A stretch of DNA of 64,000 nt from Streptomyces marispadix (lineage in GTDB: Bacteria; Actinomycetota; Actinomycetes; Streptomycetales; Streptomycetaceae), in contig NZ_JAKWJU010000002.1 in assembly GCF_022524345.1 (NCBI RefSeq), positions 5,322,001 to 5,386,000 on the forward strand, written 5' to 3'. Shown here piece after piece: positions 25,450-33,162 of this stretch. The notes beneath the pieces were generated by a model, which did no database searches, was not told the DNA's origin, and saw only the letters and a program-made list of their open reading frames with translations. The translations under genes and the position numbers were made by a program. How positions within the stretch are numbered: position 1 is the stretch's first letter; each line of letters opens with the position of its first letter.

Positions 25450-28350
25450 ATGACAGAGACGACGAGCGGCCCGGCACGCGGCTCCCGCGCGAAGGGCGGC
25501 AAGGCGACGAAGGGGCTGCGTATCGAGCGCATCCACACGACTCCCGGGGTGCATCCCTACGACGAGGTGGAGTGGGAGCGCCGGGACGTGGTCATGACCA
25601 ACTGGCGTGACGGCTCGGTCAACTTCGAGCAGCGCGGCGTCGAATTCCCCTCCTTCTGGTCGGTGAACTCCACCAACATCGTGACCAGCAAGTACTTCCG
25701 CGGCGCGGTGGGCACACCGCAGCGTGAGCACAGCCTGAAGCAGCTCATCGACCGGGTCGTGAAGACGTACCGCGCGGCGGGGGAGAAGCACGGCTACTTC
25801 GCGTCCCCGGCGGACGCGGAGATCTTCGAGCACGAGCTGGCCTACGCCGTGCTGCACCAGATCTTCAGCTTCAACTCCCCGGTGTGGTTCAACGTCGGCA
25901 CCGCGCAGCCGCAGCAGGTCTCGGCCTGCTTCATCCTCTCCGTCGACGACTCCATGGAGTCGATCCTCGACTGGTACAAGGAAGAGGGGATGATCTTCAA
26001 GGGCGGCTCAGGCGCGGGCCTGAACCTCTCCCGCATCCGCTCCTCCAAGGAGCTGCTCTCCTCCGGCGGCAACGCCTCCGGGCCCGTCTCGTTCATGCGC
26101 GGCGCCGACGCCTCCGCCGGCACGATCAAGTCGGGCGGTGCCACGCGCCGCGCGGCCAAGATGGTCGTGCTCGACGTCGACCATCCCGACGTCGAGGCCT
26201 TCATCGAGACGAAGGTGAAGGAGGAGGAGAAGATCCGTGCCCTGCGCGACGCGGGATTCGACATGGACCTGGGCGGCGACGACATCACCTCCGTCCAGTA
26301 CCAGAACGCCAACAACTCGGTACGTGTGACCGACGAGTTCATGAAGGCGGTCGAGTCGGGCTCCAAGTTCGGGCTGCGCGCCCGCATGACGGGTGAGACC
26401 GTCGACGAGGTGGACGCCAAGGCGCTCTTCCGCAAGATGGCCGAGGCCGCACACGTCTGTGCCGACCCGGGCATCCAGTACGACGACACCATCAACCACT
26501 GGCACACCGCACCGGAGACGGGCCGCATCACCGCGTCCAACCCTTGCAGCGAGTACATGCACCTGGACAACTCGTCCTGCAACCTCGCCTCGCTGAACCT
26601 GATGAAGTTCCTCCGCGACGACGACGAAGGCCACCAGTCCTTCGACGCCGAGCGCTTCGCGAAGGTCGTCGAACTCGTCATCACCGCGATGGACATCTCC
26701 ATCTGCTTCGCCGACTTCCCGACGGAGAAGATCGGGGAGACCACCCGCGCCTTCCGCCAGTTGGGCATCGGCTACGCCAACCTCGGCGCGCTGCTGATGG
26801 CCACCGGGCACGCCTACGACTCCGACGGCGGCCGTGCCCTCGCCGGCAGCATCACGTCGCTGATGACCGGCACCTCCTACCGGCGCTCGGCCGAACTGGC
26901 GGCCGTAGTCGGCCCGTACGACGGCTACGCCCGCAACTCCGAGGCCCACAACCGCGTGATGCGGCAGCACTCGGAGGCCAACGACGCGGCAGACCGCGCC
27001 GACGACCTGGACACCCCGGTGTGGGCGGCGGCCACCGAGGCGTGGCAGGACGTGCTGCGTCTCGGCAAGAAGCACGGCTTCCGCAACGCCCAGGCGTCCG
27101 TACTGGCCCCGACCGGCACCATCGGCCTGATGATGGACTGCGACACGACGGGCGTCGAACCCGACCTCGCGCTGGTGAAGTTCAAGAAGCTGGTCGGCGG
27201 CGGCTCGATGCAGATCGTGAACAACACCGTGCCGAAGGCGCTCAAGCGCCTCGGCTATCAGGCGGAGCAGATCGAGGCGATCGTCGAGCACATCGCCGAG
27301 CACGGCAACATCGTCGACGCCCCCGGCCTGCGCCCCGAGCACTACGACGTCTTCGACTGCGCCATGGGCGAGCGCTCCATCTCCCCCATGGGGCACGTAC
27401 GGATGATGGCGGCCGCACAGCCGTTCCTGTCCGGCGCGATCTCCAAGACCGTGAACATGCCCTCGTCCTCCACCGTCGAGGACGTGGAGGAGATCTACCT
27501 CCAGGGCTGGAAGCTCGGCACGAAGGCCCTCGCCGTCTACGTCGAGAACTCCAAGGTGGGCCAGCCGCTCTCCGCCAAGCGCAAGGAGGAGAAGGCCGAG
27601 TCCGAGCCGGAGAAGGTCGTCGAGTACCGGCCGGTGCGGCAGCGGCTGCCGAAGGGCCGTCCCGGCATCACCACCTCCTTCACGGTGGGCGGCGCCGAGG
27701 GCTACATGACCGCCAACTCCTACCCGGACGACGGTCTGGGCGAGGTCTTCCTGAAGATGTCCAAGCAGGGCTCGACCCTCGCGGGCATGATGGACGCCTT
27801 CTCCATCGCCGTCTCGGTCGGCCTCCAGTACGGGGTGCCGCTGGAGACGTACGTATCGAAGTTCACGAACATGCGCTTCGAACCGGCCGGCATGACGGAC
27901 GACCCGGATGTGCGGATGGCGCAGTCGATCGTCGACTACATCTTCCGCCGACTCGCCCTGGACTTCCTGCCGTTCGAGACGCGTTCCGCGCTCGGCATCC
28001 ACTCGGCGAGCGAGCGTCAGCGCCACCTGGAGACCGGTTCGTACGAGCCGTCCGAGGACGAACTCGACGTGGAGGGCCTCGCCCAGTCCGCGCCGAAGGC
28101 CGAGACGGTCAAGGAGGCGAAGGAAAAGGCCAAGGAGAAGGCGAAGGAAGAGGCCAAGGCCGAAGGGATCAGCGAGTCACAGGCCGCCGTCCCGGCACCG
28201 GGCGGCGCACACAGCTCCACGGAGCTGATGGAGATGCAGCTCGGTCTCAACGCCGATGCGCCGCTGTGCTTCTCCTGCGGTACGAAGATGCGCCGCGCGG
28301 GGAGCTGCTACCTGTGCGAGGGCTGCGGTTCGACCAGCGGATGCAGTTGA
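25450..28350 (+). CDS. nrdJ: Adenosylcobalamin-dependent (class II) ribonucleotide reductase
   Basis: A 966-residue class II ribonucleotide reductase, which makes deoxynucleotides with vitamin B12 and no need for oxygen. Visible marks are FNSPVWFNVG with the nearby C in VSACFIL, the active-site NPCSEYMHLDNSSCNLASLN, the finger loop APTGTIGLMMDCDTTGVEPD, and the C-terminal redox cysteines in FSCGTKMRRAGSCYLCEGCG. A Lys/Glu-rich helix (KEAKEKAKEKAKEEAK) precedes the C-terminal tail. ATG 25450 is chosen for its GGGAGG site; two ATGs upstream are weaker. It pairs with nrdR under NrdR control and ends in a strong terminator. Confidence 0.95.
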   Translation: MTETTSGPARGSRAKGGKATKGLRIERIHTTPGVHPYDEVEWERRDVVMTNWRDGSVNFEQRGVEFPSFWSVNSTNIVTSKYFRGAVGTPQREHSLKQLIDRVVKTYRAAGEKHGYFASPADAEIFEHELAYAVLHQIFSFNSPVWFNVGTAQPQQVSACFILSVDDSMESILDWYKEEGMIFKGGSGAGLNLSRIRSSKELLSSGGNASGPVSFMRGADASAGTIKSGGATRRAAKMVVLDVDHPDVEAFIETKVKEEEKIRALRDAGFDMDLGGDDITSVQYQNANNSVRVTDEFMKAVESGSKFGLRARMTGETVDEVDAKALFRKMAEAAHVCADPGIQYDDTINHWHTAPETGRITASNPCSEYMHLDNSSCNLASLNLMKFLRDDDEGHQSFDAERFAKVVELVITAMDISICFADFPTEKIGETTRAFRQLGIGYANLGALLMATGHAYDSDGGRALAGSITSLMTGTSYRRSAELAAVVGPYDGYARNSEAHNRVMRQHSEANDAADRADDLDTPVWAAATEAWQDVLRLGKKHGFRNAQASVLAPTGTIGLMMDCDTTGVEPDLALVKFKKLVGGGSMQIVNNTVPKALKRLGYQAEQIEAIVEHIAEHGNIVDAPGLRPEHYDVFDCAMGERSISPMGHVRMMAAAQPFLSGAISKTVNMPSSSTVEDVEEIYLQGWKLGTKALAVYVENSKVGQPLSAKRKEEKAESEPEKVVEYRPVRQRLPKGRPGITTSFTVGGAEGYMTANSYPDDGLGEVFLKMSKQGSTLAGMMDAFSIAVSVGLQYGVPLETYVSKFTNMRFEPAGMTDDPDVRMAQSIVDYIFRRLALDFLPFETRSALGIHSASERQRHLETGSYEPSEDELDVEGLAQSAPKAETVKEAKEKAKEKAKEEAKAEGISESQAAVPAPGGAHSSTELMEMQLGLNADAPLCFSCGTKMRRAGSCYLCEGCGSTSGCS

Positions 28351-28777
28351 TCCGCGGAGCGTTCCTCCAGGGAGAGTTGATCTCGCGGAGCCGATGAGAC
28401 GCATGGCCTGAGCGTCCGACGAGGGCGGGGACCGGCAAACAACGCCGGTCCCCGCCCTTCGCATGTCTGGCGGGCCGTCTGTTGTACGGGCGGGTGCCTC
28501 CGCGGCCTGGCCTCGCCCCGCGTGCGGCATGCGGTGGCGGCGGCGCACGCGGAAGATGGATGTGTGGCAGCTCCGGGACTCGTGCACGGCAAGACGTGGA
28601 GACCGAGGCCGAGGGCTGGGGAGTCAGATGGAGCACCTGAAGTGACGCGGAGCGACGACGAGTTACAACGTGTTACGAAGGTTTACGGCCGAGGTGTACG
28701 ACGAGTTCCGGGCGGCGATTGTGGGCGGGGCCCGGAGGCATCGGAAGCGACATCGCGAACATGAGGAGCGGAGCGAG
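28351..28777. other. 427-bp gap between nrdJ and the NmrA-like gene
   Basis: No gene is evident. It contains the nrdJ terminator and, about 100-120 bases before the next start, three direct repeats of a GTTAC motif (28662, 28672 and GTTTAC at 28681) on one face of the helix, a possible activator or repressor site. Confidence 0.5.
28423..28457 (+). terminator. nrdJ terminator
   Basis: A perfect 14-bp stem (28423-28436 with 28444-28457) with a 7-base A-rich loop, 73 bases after the nrdJ stop. Confidence 0.85.
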
Positions 28778-29659
28778 ATGAGCAGCGAAGACCGCGGCAC
28801 GCACAGCCACCCGATCCTCGTCACCGGCGGCACCGGCACACTCGGCCGCGCCGTCGTACGCAGGCTGCTGGGCCGTGGGCACACGGTCAGGGTGCTCAGC
28901 CGCCGCCCGCGCCCGCAGACCGCGACCCCCGCTGGGGCACCGGCTGAGGCCGCCTCCACCGAGGCAGCGGGGCCGACGCCCGGCGAGGCTCCGGAGCCAC
29001 AGTGGGCCACTGGCGACCTCACCTCGGGAGAGGGCCTGGACGCAGCCGTCGCCGGAGTCGGCAGCGTCGTGCACTGCGCCACGACCGGGACCCGTAAAGA
29101 CGTCCAGGGAACCCGTCGGCTCATCGAGGCCCTGCGCCGCGCAGGCGGCGAACAGCACCTCGTCTACATCTCCATCGTGGGAGCCGACCGCGTGCCCTTC
29201 TTCTACTACCGGGCCAAGGTCGAGGCGGAAGAAGCCGTCCAGGCCGCCGGGCTGCCGTGGACGATCCTCCGCGCCACCCAGTTCCACGACCTGATCGCGC
29301 TCCTCACCACGGCCCAGCGGCGGCTGCCGTTCACGCTCTTCCCCGGCGGCTTCTCCTTCCAGCCGATCGAAGTCGAGGAGGTCGCTGAACGCCTGGCTGA
29401 CCTGGTACTCGGCGAGCCCGCAGGCAGGGTCGCCGACATGGGCGGCCCCGAGGTGCGGACCGCCCGCGAACTGGCCCAGTCCACCCTGCACGCCTATGGG
29501 CGCCACCGCCCGCTGGTGCCCCTGCCCCTCCCAGGCAAGACCGCTCGCGGATACAAGGCCGGACACCATCTGACGCCGGAGCACGCCGTCGGCCGCACCA
29601 CGTACGCCCAGTATCTGGCCGGCGCCGCAGCGTCGGAGCGTGCCGACCACCGGCACTGA
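28778..29659 (+). CDS. NmrA/SDR-type NAD(P)-binding protein
   Basis: A 293-residue atypical short-chain dehydrogenase of the NmrA/NAD(P)H-binding family. The dinucleotide loop is at the start (ILVTGGTGTLGRAVVRRLL), followed by an unusual Ala/Pro/Glu-rich insert (about residues 45-75). YISIVGADRVPFFYYRAKVEAEEAV and WTILRATQFHDL are typical of the family. The classical YxxxK is replaced by YYRAKVEAE. ATG 28778 has GAGGAG at a rather long distance. Substrate is unknown; many relatives are putative redox sensors. Confidence 0.78.
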   Translation: MSSEDRGTHSHPILVTGGTGTLGRAVVRRLLGRGHTVRVLSRRPRPQTATPAGAPAEAASTEAAGPTPGEAPEPQWATGDLTSGEGLDAAVAGVGSVVHCATTGTRKDVQGTRRLIEALRRAGGEQHLVYISIVGADRVPFFYYRAKVEAEEAVQAAGLPWTILRATQFHDLIALLTTAQRRLPFTLFPGGFSFQPIEVEEVAERLADLVLGEPAGRVADMGGPEVRTARELAQSTLHAYGRHRPLVPLPLPGKTARGYKAGHHLTPEHAVGRTTYAQYLAGAAASERADHRH

Positions 29660-29753
29660 CCCGGCCTGTGCGGCGCGAGGCAAGGCCCCAAACCGCAGCG
29701 CCGAGGCCGCGAGTGCCTACGGATTGTCACCCGCTTGGCCGTACGATGGCGCG

Positions 29754-30362
29754 GTGCTGGTCAAGTGGATGCGCTGCACCGTCGTGGACCGTCGGGGGTT
29801 CGAGCGAGGGCAGCGGAAGTGGGCTGGGTTGCTCGGCGAGCCGGGTTTCCGTGGACAGGGCGGCGGATGGAGCCGTGCCAGGGAGGGCGTGGCGCATCTC
29901 TTCGGTTTCTGGGAGAGCCGTGCCTTCTATGACTCCTTCATGGCGCGCTCCCATGACCGGCTGCACGCCGCCCAGGTCGGCACGTACAGAGACATGCGGG
30001 TGCGCCTCTTCGAGTACCGCTTCGATGTGAAGACCGGTTTCCGGCCCGTCTTCGCGGACGCCGATCTGCTGCGCGTGGCCCACTGCCGGGTGCGCGGCGA
30101 CCGTATCGAGCACTACACGCTGATGCAGGAGAAGGTCTGGAACCCTGCCATGGCCGGATCGCCCGGCATGCTGCGCGGAGTGTTCACACAGGCGCAGACC
30201 GAGGACGAGTTCATGGTGCTCTCCATGTGGGATTCGACGGCGGAGCACGGCAAGTACCGCACGGAACGCGTGGAACGGCTCGCTCTCCGTGCCCAGCTCG
30301 GCGCTGACGTGACCGGGATCGCCGGTGACGTCATCGATCTCGAACCCTCCTGGACCGTCTGA
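29754..30362 (+). CDS. DUF4937/YdbC-like domain protein
   Basis: A 202-residue protein beginning LVKWMRCTVVDRRGFERGQ, matching the YdbC/DUF4937 domain of small actinobacterial and Bacillus proteins with ferredoxin-like (dimeric alpha-beta barrel) folds. GVAHLFGFWESRAFYDSFM and the later FMVLSMWDSTAEHGKY look like two copies of the same half-barrel. No catalytic motif is known. GTG 29754 starts at the first conserved residue; a ribosome site is not obvious and the true start may be a little upstream. A histidine phosphatase follows after 27 bases, so the two are probably co-transcribed. Confidence 0.65.
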   Translation: MLVKWMRCTVVDRRGFERGQRKWAGLLGEPGFRGQGGGWSRAREGVAHLFGFWESRAFYDSFMARSHDRLHAAQVGTYRDMRVRLFEYRFDVKTGFRPVFADADLLRVAHCRVRGDRIEHYTLMQEKVWNPAMAGSPGMLRGVFTQAQTEDEFMVLSMWDSTAEHGKYRTERVERLALRAQLGADVTGIAGDVIDLEPSWTV

Positions 30363-30389
30363 ATTCAGCCGGGGTCATAGGGTGGCCAC

Positions 30390-31049
30390 ATGGCACGACC
30401 GAGACGGATCGTCCTCGTCCGGCACGGAGAGTCGGAGGGGAACGAGGACGACAGCATCTACGAACGTGTGCCTGACCATGCCCTCGCACTGACCGGTAAG
30501 GGAGTGCGGCAGGCCGAGGCCACGGGCGAGCGGCTGCGCGCGCTCTTCGGCCGGGAACGAGTCTCCGCCTACGTCTCCCCGTACCGGCGCACCCACCAGA
30601 CACTCGCGGCCTTCGGTCTCGATCCGCGGCTTCTGCGCGTACGGGAGGAGCCGCGCCTGCGGGAGCAGGACTGGGGGAACTGGCAGGACCGCGAGGACGT
30701 ACGCAAGCAGAAGGCGTACCGGGACGCCTACGGGCACTTCTTCTACCGCTTCGCACAGGGCGAGTCCGGAGCTGACGTCTACGACAGGGCTGGGGCGTTC
30801 CTGGAAAGCCTCTGGCGCAGCTTCGAGAAGCCCGACCATCCGCCCAACGTCCTGATCGTGACGCATGGGCTGACCATGCGCCTGTTCTGCATGCGATGGC
30901 TGCACTGGACGGTGGCGGAGTTCGAGTCGCTGTCGAATCCGGGTAACGCCGAGACACGTACGCTGGAATTGGGTGACGACGGGCGCTACCACCTCGACCG
31001 TCCCTTCGAGCAATGGTGCACACCGCGCTCGTACGGAACCTGTACGTGA
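30390..31049 (+). CDS. Histidine phosphatase family protein
   Basis: A 219-residue phosphoglycerate-mutase-like phosphatase. The phospho-histidine motif is [10 protein letters not shown] at the N-terminus, the partner arginine is in SPYRRTHQT, and the second histidine is in [10 protein letters not shown]. It is of the single-domain type that hydrolyses small phosphoesters; the substrate is not evident. The start ATG 30390 follows the DUF4937 stop by 27 bases. Confidence 0.85.
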   Translation: MARPRRIVLVRHGESEGNEDDSIYERVPDHALALTGKGVRQAEATGERLRALFGRERVSAYVSPYRRTHQTLAAFGLDPRLLRVREEPRLREQDWGNWQDREDVRKQKAYRDAYGHFFYRFAQGESGADVYDRAGAFLESLWRSFEKPDHPPNVLIVTHGLTMRLFCMRWLHWTVAEFESLSNPGNAETRTLELGDDGRYHLDRPFEQWCTPRSYGTCT

Positions 31050-31521
31050 CCCCACCGCGCTCGGCGCGTCCATCGGACCCGACGGCTCGGCCGGGAGTCG
31101 CGGCGGCCGGCGGCCAACGCCCGGGAGTCACCCGCGGACGGCACCTGTGAACGAGAACCGACGGACGCACCCAGAGCGCTTGATCATGAACGCCGAATCG
31201 CAGGGCTCCGAACCGCGAGGCGCGGAATTCCAGGACGCGGAGCCCCCAGACGCGGAACCCCAAGGCGCGGAGCCCCAAGACACCGCATCCCGCGACGCGT
31301 TGAATGAGCAGGACAGCAAGTCGCAGGAGGCGCCGGACACTCGGGACTCGCGGGGCGACTCGCATCGTGCGGCAGACTCGGACAACGCGGCCGAGCAACT
31401 TGCTGAAGAGCCGCACGACTCCGGCTCCGCCGGCGGGTCTTGCCGCACCGAGCCCAGGGGTGCGCCGGATGCTGCCCCCGTGGAGCAGCAGGCGGAGGGT
31501 CGGCGCTACGCTGATTCGGTC
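31050..31521 (+). other. 472-bp stretch with an in-frame acidic repeat ahead of rnhB
   Basis: The rnhB frame stays open back to 30973. From ATG 31189 it would encode about 111 residues of low-complexity, acidic, degenerate repeat ([24 protein letters not shown]). This is either an unusual N-terminal extension of RNase HII or untranslated sequence. A TACGCT at 31507-31512 nine bases before ATG 31522 could be a -10 element of a leaderless promoter for the short form. Confidence 0.5.
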
Positions 31522-32217
31522 ATGCCGATCACGCCTCCAACCCACCGCGTCGAGCGGTCGATTCGTGCCAAGACCGGCGCCAAGGTGGTCGCGGGAATCG
31601 ATGAAGTGGGCAGGGGCGCCTGGGCCGGTCCCGTCACGGTTTGCGCGGCCGTCACAGGGCTGCGCCGCGCACCCGACGGACTCACCGACTCCAAGCTCCT
31701 GACGGTGAAACGCCGTACTGAGCTCGCCGAGGTCCTCGACGACTGGGTCACTGCGCACGCGCTCGGCCATGCCTCCTCGGAGGAGATCGACGAGTTGGGC
31801 ATGACGGCGGCGCTCCGGCTGGCAGCCATGCGTGCCCTGGAGGCTCTGCCCGTCTGTCCGGACGCGGTGATCCTCGACGGCAAGCACGACTACCTCGGGA
31901 CGCCCTGGCAGGTGCGTACCGTGATCAAGGGCGATCAGTCGTGCATCTCCGTCGCGGCGGCCTCCGTTCTGGCCAAGGTGCGCAGGGACGCCCTGATGGC
32001 CGAACTCGGCGCGGACCACGCCGACTTCGCCTTCGCGGACAATGCCGGCTACCCGTCGCCCGTACACAAGACCGCGCTTCAGGCGTTCGGGCCCACACCG
32101 CATCACCGGATGTCCTGGGCCTTCATGGACGCTCTGCCGCGCTGGCAGCACCTCAAACGGACAAGGGCAGTCCCGGACGAAGAGACTCCGCCTGTCGAGC
32201 AGATGGGTTTCTTCTGA
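31522..32217 (+). CDS. rnhB: Ribonuclease HII
   Basis: A 231-residue RNase HII, which removes ribonucleotides from DNA and RNA-DNA hybrids. The family signature [14 protein letters not shown] supplies the DE(x)G catalytic pair; [10 protein letters not shown] gives the third acidic residue, and [22 protein letters not shown] and [13 protein letters not shown] are typical. ATG 31522 gives a normal-length protein. A longer form from ATG 31189 is possible (see the preceding entry). It is followed 100 bases later by a small helicase-like gene. Confidence 0.92.
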   Translation: MPITPPTHRVERSIRAKTGAKVVAGIDEVGRGAWAGPVTVCAAVTGLRRAPDGLTDSKLLTVKRRTELAEVLDDWVTAHALGHASSEEIDELGMTAALRLAAMRALEALPVCPDAVILDGKHDYLGTPWQVRTVIKGDQSCISVAAASVLAKVRRDALMAELGADHADFAFADNAGYPSPVHKTALQAFGPTPHHRMSWAFMDALPRWQHLKRTRAVPDEETPPVEQMGFF

Positions 32218-32316
32218 CGAGGACGCCGCCGACTCCCGGCTGGGCGCCTTCCGGAGGAAAACTCCTGGCCGAACCCGCTTACGCGGCTCGGACCCGCGTT
32301 TGATAGACAACACCCC

Positions 32317-32928
32317 ATGCCTCTCATTCCCGAGGAGCCACAAATTCACGAGAGTGTCCCGGGCAGCCGCAACTCCGCGGCCGCGACCCGTACTCCACAG
32401 GCTTCCCGTCCCGCAGCACCCATTCCCGGACCTCGGGCCCCTTCGCGTCCCACGCCGCCGCGTGCGGACAGCAAAGGACCGACCCCGGGCCGTCCGGGCA
32501 ACGTGCGCACAGGCGGCCCGCAGCGGCCGAACGCGGCGTCCGCCCGACCGGCTGCGCAGATCGAACTGGTCACCGCCTCGGATGCGACTGCGGTCGACCA
32601 GGCCGACGAGACGGTCGACAAGCTCCTTGACGAGGGCACACCGCCCGGAGACGTCCTCGTGGTCACCACGGGCGAACAGCATCCTTGGGCGCAGCATGAA
32701 CTCTCCTTCGGTGAGGACGCCTACTGGCGTCAACTTGCCGACGGTGAGGACGTCTTCTGCGTACACACCTCGGCGCTGTCCCGTGTCGGGCGCAGGGCGG
32801 TCGTCGTCCTCGCCGTCAACGGCGGTACGGACGCACAGGCAGCCGAAGCCCTCCCGGCCGCGCTCGCGAAGGCGGAGCGAAGCCTGATCGTCTGCGGCGA
32901 CCCCCAGCGACTGCGTCAACTGCTCTGA
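32317..32928 (+). CDS. Hypothetical protein with a C-terminal UvrD/Rep-like half domain
   Basis: A 203-residue protein. The first 80 residues are Pro/Arg/Ala-rich and disordered. The rest (VLVVTTGEQHPWAQHE, GRRAVVVLAVNGG, ALAKAERSLIVCGDPQRLRQLL) resembles the final segment of UvrD-like helicases, in which a LIVVGD-type strand follows the ALTRA helix, but no Walker A or DExx motif is present, so it cannot be a helicase on its own. I infer a helicase-derived accessory protein conserved beside rnhB and recQ in Streptomyces. ATG 32317 has no clear ribosome site. Confidence 0.55.
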   Translation: MPLIPEEPQIHESVPGSRNSAAATRTPQASRPAAPIPGPRAPSRPTPPRADSKGPTPGRPGNVRTGGPQRPNAASARPAAQIELVTASDATAVDQADETVDKLLDEGTPPGDVLVVTTGEQHPWAQHELSFGEDAYWRQLADGEDVFCVHTSALSRVGRRAVVVLAVNGGTDAQAAEALPAALAKAERSLIVCGDPQRLRQLL

Positions 32929-32940
32929 CAAAGCAGGGAC

Positions 32941-33003
32941 TTCACGGGTGCGCAGGAAGGTCGACTTGCCGCAGCCGGACGGGCCGATGAAGGCCGTGAT
33001 GGG
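32941..33003 (-). pseudogene. Fragment of a PstB-like ABC ATPase (P-loop remnant)
   Basis: Read on the minus strand, one frame encodes PITAFIGPSGCGKSTFLRT, which is almost exactly the Walker A region of phosphate-transporter ATPases (PstB). Homology stops abruptly on both sides, and nothing else of the gene is visible in the 234-base gap between two convergent genes. It is a relic about 57-63 bp long, left by an old rearrangement, or a chance capture. Confidence 0.6.
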
Positions 33004-33162
33004 ACGGGCTGACCGATTCGCCCTCGCGCACGGTCGTACGCATCAGCTACGCGAGCGACCCTGCGCCGCCTCAGTCCGCACCGTGCCGCCACCGGGGCCG
33101 ATACCGGTCCCGGTAACGGACTGTCGGCAGGTGTCACACCGGATGGCGTTCCCTCCGTGGCG

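Noticed and set aside
28662..28686. PhoP (PHO) box
   Set aside because: The repeats step by 10 and 9 bases and read GTTAC, not the 11-base GTTCACC-type units.
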